Positions 15,097 through 17,197 of a DNA stretch of 17,197 nt are shown here, one piece after another (the stretch's first letter is position 1; every line of letters begins with the position of its first letter). This DNA comes from DATAYA01 sp036272815. GTDB lineage: Bacteria > Pseudomonadota > Alphaproteobacteria > Acetobacterales > Acetobacteraceae. The DNA lies in contig DATAYA010000381.1 of the NCBI GenBank assembly GCA_036272815.1, forward strand, positions 1 through 17,197. Reading direction: 5' to 3'. The notes under the pieces are model-generated. The model was not told the origin of the DNA. It saw only the letters and a program-made list of their open reading frames with translations, and did no database searches. The position numbers were made by a program, and so were the translations under genes.

Positions 15097-16497
15097 TCAC
15101 GAGACCGGGCTGATCTGCTCCCGCCGCAACTGGACGGTCAGCTCGTCTAGCGCGTGGCCGACGCGGTCGAGCATCTCGTCGATCTCGGCCGCGGTGATGA
15201 TGAGCGGCGGGCTGAAGGCGAGGGTGTCGCCCGCCAGCGTCCGCGCGATCACGCCATTGGTCTCGCACAGCTTCGCGAGACGTGCGCCGATCTTGGCGGC
15301 CGGGTCGAAATTGCGGTGCGCCGCGCGATCCTCGACCAGCTCGACGGCGCCGATCAGCCCCATGCCGCGCACCTCGCCCACCAGCTCGTGCCCCGCGAAC
15401 CGGCGCCGCATACCCTCCTGCATGTGGGCACCGACCTCGCGGGCGTGGCTCACGATGTCCATCTCGTCATAGATCTTGAGCGTCTCGATCGCGACCACGG
15501 CCGGCACCGGGTGGCCGGAGTAGGTGAAGCCGTGGCCGAACGTGCCGATCTTGTGGCTCTCGTCCGCGAGCCCCGCGAACACGCGCTCGTTCACCATCAC
15601 CGCGCTGATCGGCAGGTATGAGGACGAGAGCGCCTTGGCGCAGGTCAGGATGTCGGGGGTGATGTTGAGGCTCTGGCAGCCCCAGTAGGTGCCGGTGCGG
15701 CCGAAGCCGCAGATCACCTCGTCGGCGACGAACAGCACGTCGTACTTGCGGCAGACCGCCTGGATCTTCTCGTAATAGGTCCGCGGCGGCACGATCACGC
15801 CGCCGGCACCCAGGATCGGCTCGGCCCACATCGCGGCGACCGTGTCCGGACCCTCCGCCAGGATCAGCTTCTCCAGCTCGTCGGCGCAGCGGCTGGCGAA
15901 CGCCTCCTCGCTCTCGCCCGCCTCGGCGCCGTGGTAGTGGTGCGGCGTCATCGTGTGGACGAAGCCGGGCAGCGGGAGGTCGAAGCTGCGGTGGTTGGCC
16001 GGCAGCCCGGTGAGCGAGCCCGAGGCGATGGTGATGCCGTGATAGCCCTTGATCCGCCCGATGATTTTCTTCTTTTCGGGCCGTCCGACGGCGTTGTTGA
16101 AGTACCAGACCATCTTGACCGCGCTGTCGTTCGCCTCGGACCCGGAATTGCCGAAGAACACCTTGCTCATCGGAACCGGAGCGCGCGCGACCAGCATCTC
16201 GGCCAGGTCGATCATCGGCTCGTGCGACTTGGCCGTGAACGAATGGTAGAATGGAAGCTTGCGGAGCTGGTCATAGGCGGCGCGGGCCAGCCGCTCGTTG
16301 TCAAAGCCGAGGGATGCGCACCACAGGCCCGCAACGCTTTCGATGTAGTCCTTTCCGGTGTCGTCCCAGACCCGGACGCCCTTGCCGCGGGTGATGACCA
16401 TCGGGCCGGTTTCGAGATGCGCCTGCAGATCGGTGTAAGGGTGCAGTACGTTCGCGATGTCGCGGGCGGCAGAGGAATTGGCGCGGGGCGGACTCAT
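15097..16497 (-). CDS. Class III PLP-dependent aminotransferase (omega-transaminase type)
   Basis: This 466-residue fold-type I aminotransferase most likely moves an amino group from an omega-amino compound or amine to pyruvate or a similar acceptor in the cytoplasm. LHPYTDL at 18-24 and AGLWCASLGF are typical of omega-amino acid:pyruvate enzymes. NSGSEAND (117-124) binds the cofactor phosphate, and GYHG (151-154) supplies the ring-stacking Tyr. Asp259 in VADEVICGFGRTG contacts the pyridine nitrogen, and Lys288 in LTCAKALSS forms the Schiff base. The late segment GTFGHGFTYSGHP is also characteristic. Overall it resembles Chromobacterium CV2025 and polyamine- or GABA-pyruvate transaminases; the amine donor cannot be assigned. 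The ATG (16495-16497) has an AAGGAG ribosome site at 16507-16512 on the minus strand. The 95-base gap upstream contains a GATAGA element that might be a -10, without a clear -35. Confidence 0.93.
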   Translation of the reverse strand: MSPPRANSSAARDIANVLHPYTDLQAHLETGPMVITRGKGVRVWDDTGKDYIESVAGLWCASLGFDNERLARAAYDQLRKLPFYHSFTAKSHEPMIDLAEMLVARAPVPMSKVFFGNSGSEANDSAVKMVWYFNNAVGRPEKKKIIGRIKGYHGITIASGSLTGLPANHRSFDLPLPGFVHTMTPHHYHGAEAGESEEAFASRCADELEKLILAEGPDTVAAMWAEPILGAGGVIVPPRTYYEKIQAVCRKYDVLFVADEVICGFGRTGTYWGCQSLNITPDILTCAKALSSSYLPISAVMVNERVFAGLADESHKIGTFGHGFTYSGHPVPAVVAIETLKIYDEMDIVSHAREVGAHMQEGMRRRFAGHELVGEVRGMGLIGAVELVEDRAAHRNFDPAAKIGARLAKLCETNGVIARTLAGDTLAFSPPLIITAAEIDEMLDRVGHALDELTVQLRREQISPVS

Positions 16498-16592
16498 CGG
16501 AAAAAACTCCTTGGACGATTAGATGCCACTCTATCGAGCGACGCGGCCCGCCGAAACCCCTGCTGCCGTGCCCCGGCTGCGCGGAGCCTGCG

Positions 16593-17030
16593 TCACCGCG
16601 CCCCTTCGTGGTCCGGCGGCGGCCGACCGTCGCGGCCGTGACCGCCGCCACCGATGGGGGCCGGCCGCGCCACCGGCGCCGGCATCGGGCGACCCCCGCC
16701 CCCGTGCCATGCCGCCGATGCGCCGCGTCGGTCGGGCGGCGGCCCATGCCACGTCGCTCCCGGTCGGCTGCCACCATGCCAATCGCCACCATGCGATCCC
16801 TGCCAGCCGCGGCCGTACACCGCGCCGCCATAGGCGGCCCCCGCATAGCGATAGCCCGGCGCCGCATAGCCGCCGTAATAGCCACCGCCGTAATAGCCGC
16901 CGATCGGCGCCGCATAGAGGCTGCCGTAAGAGTCGCCGCCATAGCCGTAGCCATACCCCGGATAGGCCGCGCAGCCGCCGAGCAGGGACGCGAGACCGCA
17001 CACCGCCAACCAGCCTGCCGCGCGTCGCAT
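16593..17030 (-). CDS. Small Gly/Tyr-rich lipoprotein of unknown function
   Basis: This 145-residue protein has a short basic N-terminus (MRRAAGW), a hydrophobic stretch and a lipobox LLGGCAAY. It is therefore probably a lipid-anchored envelope protein with Cys+1 near residue 20. The mature part starts with Gly/Tyr repeats (YGYGYGG, GGYYGGGYYGGY) and continues as a Gly/Pro/His/Arg-rich low-complexity tail. No enzymatic domain is recognisable. The ATG at 17028-17030 was chosen because an AGGGAG ribosome site lies directly upstream. A GTG at 17046-17048 would add six residues but has no such support. It begins 21 bases after the stop of the partial gene at the right edge, so the two may be cotranscribed. 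The gene model rests on the clear lipoprotein signal, because GC-rich low-complexity sequence opens several frames here. Confidence 0.72.
   Translation of the reverse strand: MRRAAGWLAVCGLASLLGGCAAYPGYGYGYGGDSYGSLYAAPIGGYYGGGYYGGYAAPGYRYAGAAYGGAVYGRGWQGSHGGDWHGGSRPGATWHGPPPDRRGASAAWHGGGGRPMPAPVARPAPIGGGGHGRDGRPPPDHEGAR
16870..16898. repeat. Tandem 14-bp repeat inside the lipoprotein gene
   Basis: The sequence ccgccgtaatagcc occurs at 16870-16883 and again at 16885-16898, a 15-base period. It encodes two successive Gly-Gly-Tyr-Tyr units on the minus strand. A related cggcgccgcatag element flanks it on both sides. The period is a multiple of three, so repeat number can change without breaking the frame. 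Confidence 0.75.
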
Positions 17031-17051
17031 CGGCCTCTCCCTTTCCACAGA

Positions 17052-17197
17052 TCACTGAACGCCGCGTTCGTGGCAGAACGGTGACGCGCCGGAGTGGTTG
17101 AAGCCGCGCGCTCCCGCGAGGATGCTGACCGGATGCGACGCACCGCCCACGCCGCCCATTGTGGCGGCTTCGAGGCCGAGACCAAGGCCGGCCGTCT
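17052..17197 (-). CDS. C-terminal fragment of an unidentified protein
   Basis: One minus-strand frame is open from the right edge to a TGA at 17052-17054. It encodes about 47 residues ending GASPFCHERGVQ and starting with a Gly-rich stretch (TAGLGLGLEAATMGG). Most codons end in G or C in this frame, as in the real genes of the window, whereas the plus-strand frames are interrupted by stops. The start codon and most of the gene lie outside the window. I do not recognise the family. It stops 21 bases before the lipoprotein start and could be in an operon with it. Confidence 0.45.
   Translation of the reverse strand, partial: TAGLGLGLEAATMGGVGGASHPVSILAGARGFNHSGASPFCHERGVQ

Noticed and set aside
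16301..17185. Minus-strand 294-codon frame crossing the lipoprotein and the aminotransferase start
   Set aside because: It overlaps two better-supported genes, starts at TTG without a ribosome site and reads as low-complexity Ala/Arg sequence.

Overview
This 17.2 kb window is GC-rich and looks like ordinary chromosomal metabolism from an alphaproteobacterium, probably a Rhodospirillales/Acetobacteraceae-type organism. That placement is an inference from base composition, gene families and the style of the pca cluster; there is no rRNA or marker gene to settle it. All genes except the partial one at the left edge lie on the minus strand. No tRNA, rRNA, CRISPR array, insertion sequence, phage gene or integrase was seen, and no gene-free stretch exceeds 300 bases.

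Layout from left to right. (1) 1-594, plus strand: the C-terminal part of a NiCoT-family nickel/cobalt permease, converging on (2) a two-gene glycogen synthesis operon, glgC then glgA (3348 down to 671), joined by a TGATG stop/start overlap. (3) 8999 down to 3502: a tight five-gene operon encoding a complete CUT1-type ABC importer (Tat-exported binding protein, two permeases, MalK/UgpC-type ATPase) followed by an NAD(P)-dependent hydroxycarboxylate dehydrogenase resembling E. coli HcxB/YbiC. A perfect 10-bp stem-loop lies between the binding-protein gene and the permease genes. (4) 13009 down to 9263: the protocatechuate branch of the beta-ketoadipate pathway in the order pcaD-pcaC fusion, pcaH, pcaG, pcaB. 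The genes overlap or nearly touch and are followed by a strong hairpin. (5) 14912 down to 13077: a ClC-type anion transporter with C-terminal CBS domains and an unusual selectivity-filter region. (6) 16497 down to 15097: a class III (omega-type) aminotransferase. (7) 17030 down to 16593: a small Gly/Tyr-rich lipoprotein, preceded at the right edge by the tail of an unidentified gene.

How the genes work together. PcaHG opens the protocatechuate ring, PcaB cycloisomerises the product, and the PcaD-PcaC fusion decarboxylates and hydrolyses it to beta-ketoadipate. The last two steps (CoA transfer and thiolysis) and a pca regulator are not in the window. The ABC importer and the dehydrogenase probably form one uptake-and-oxidation module for a sugar-like or hydroxy-acid substrate that the sequence does not identify. 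GlgC and GlgA make ADP-glucose and then glycogen; glgB, glgX and glgP are not here.

I found no clear evidence of a wholly novel system. The items most worth a second look are the importer-dehydrogenase operon of unknown substrate, the ClC protein whose canonical filter motifs are replaced, the PcaD-PcaC fusion, and the intercistronic hairpins.
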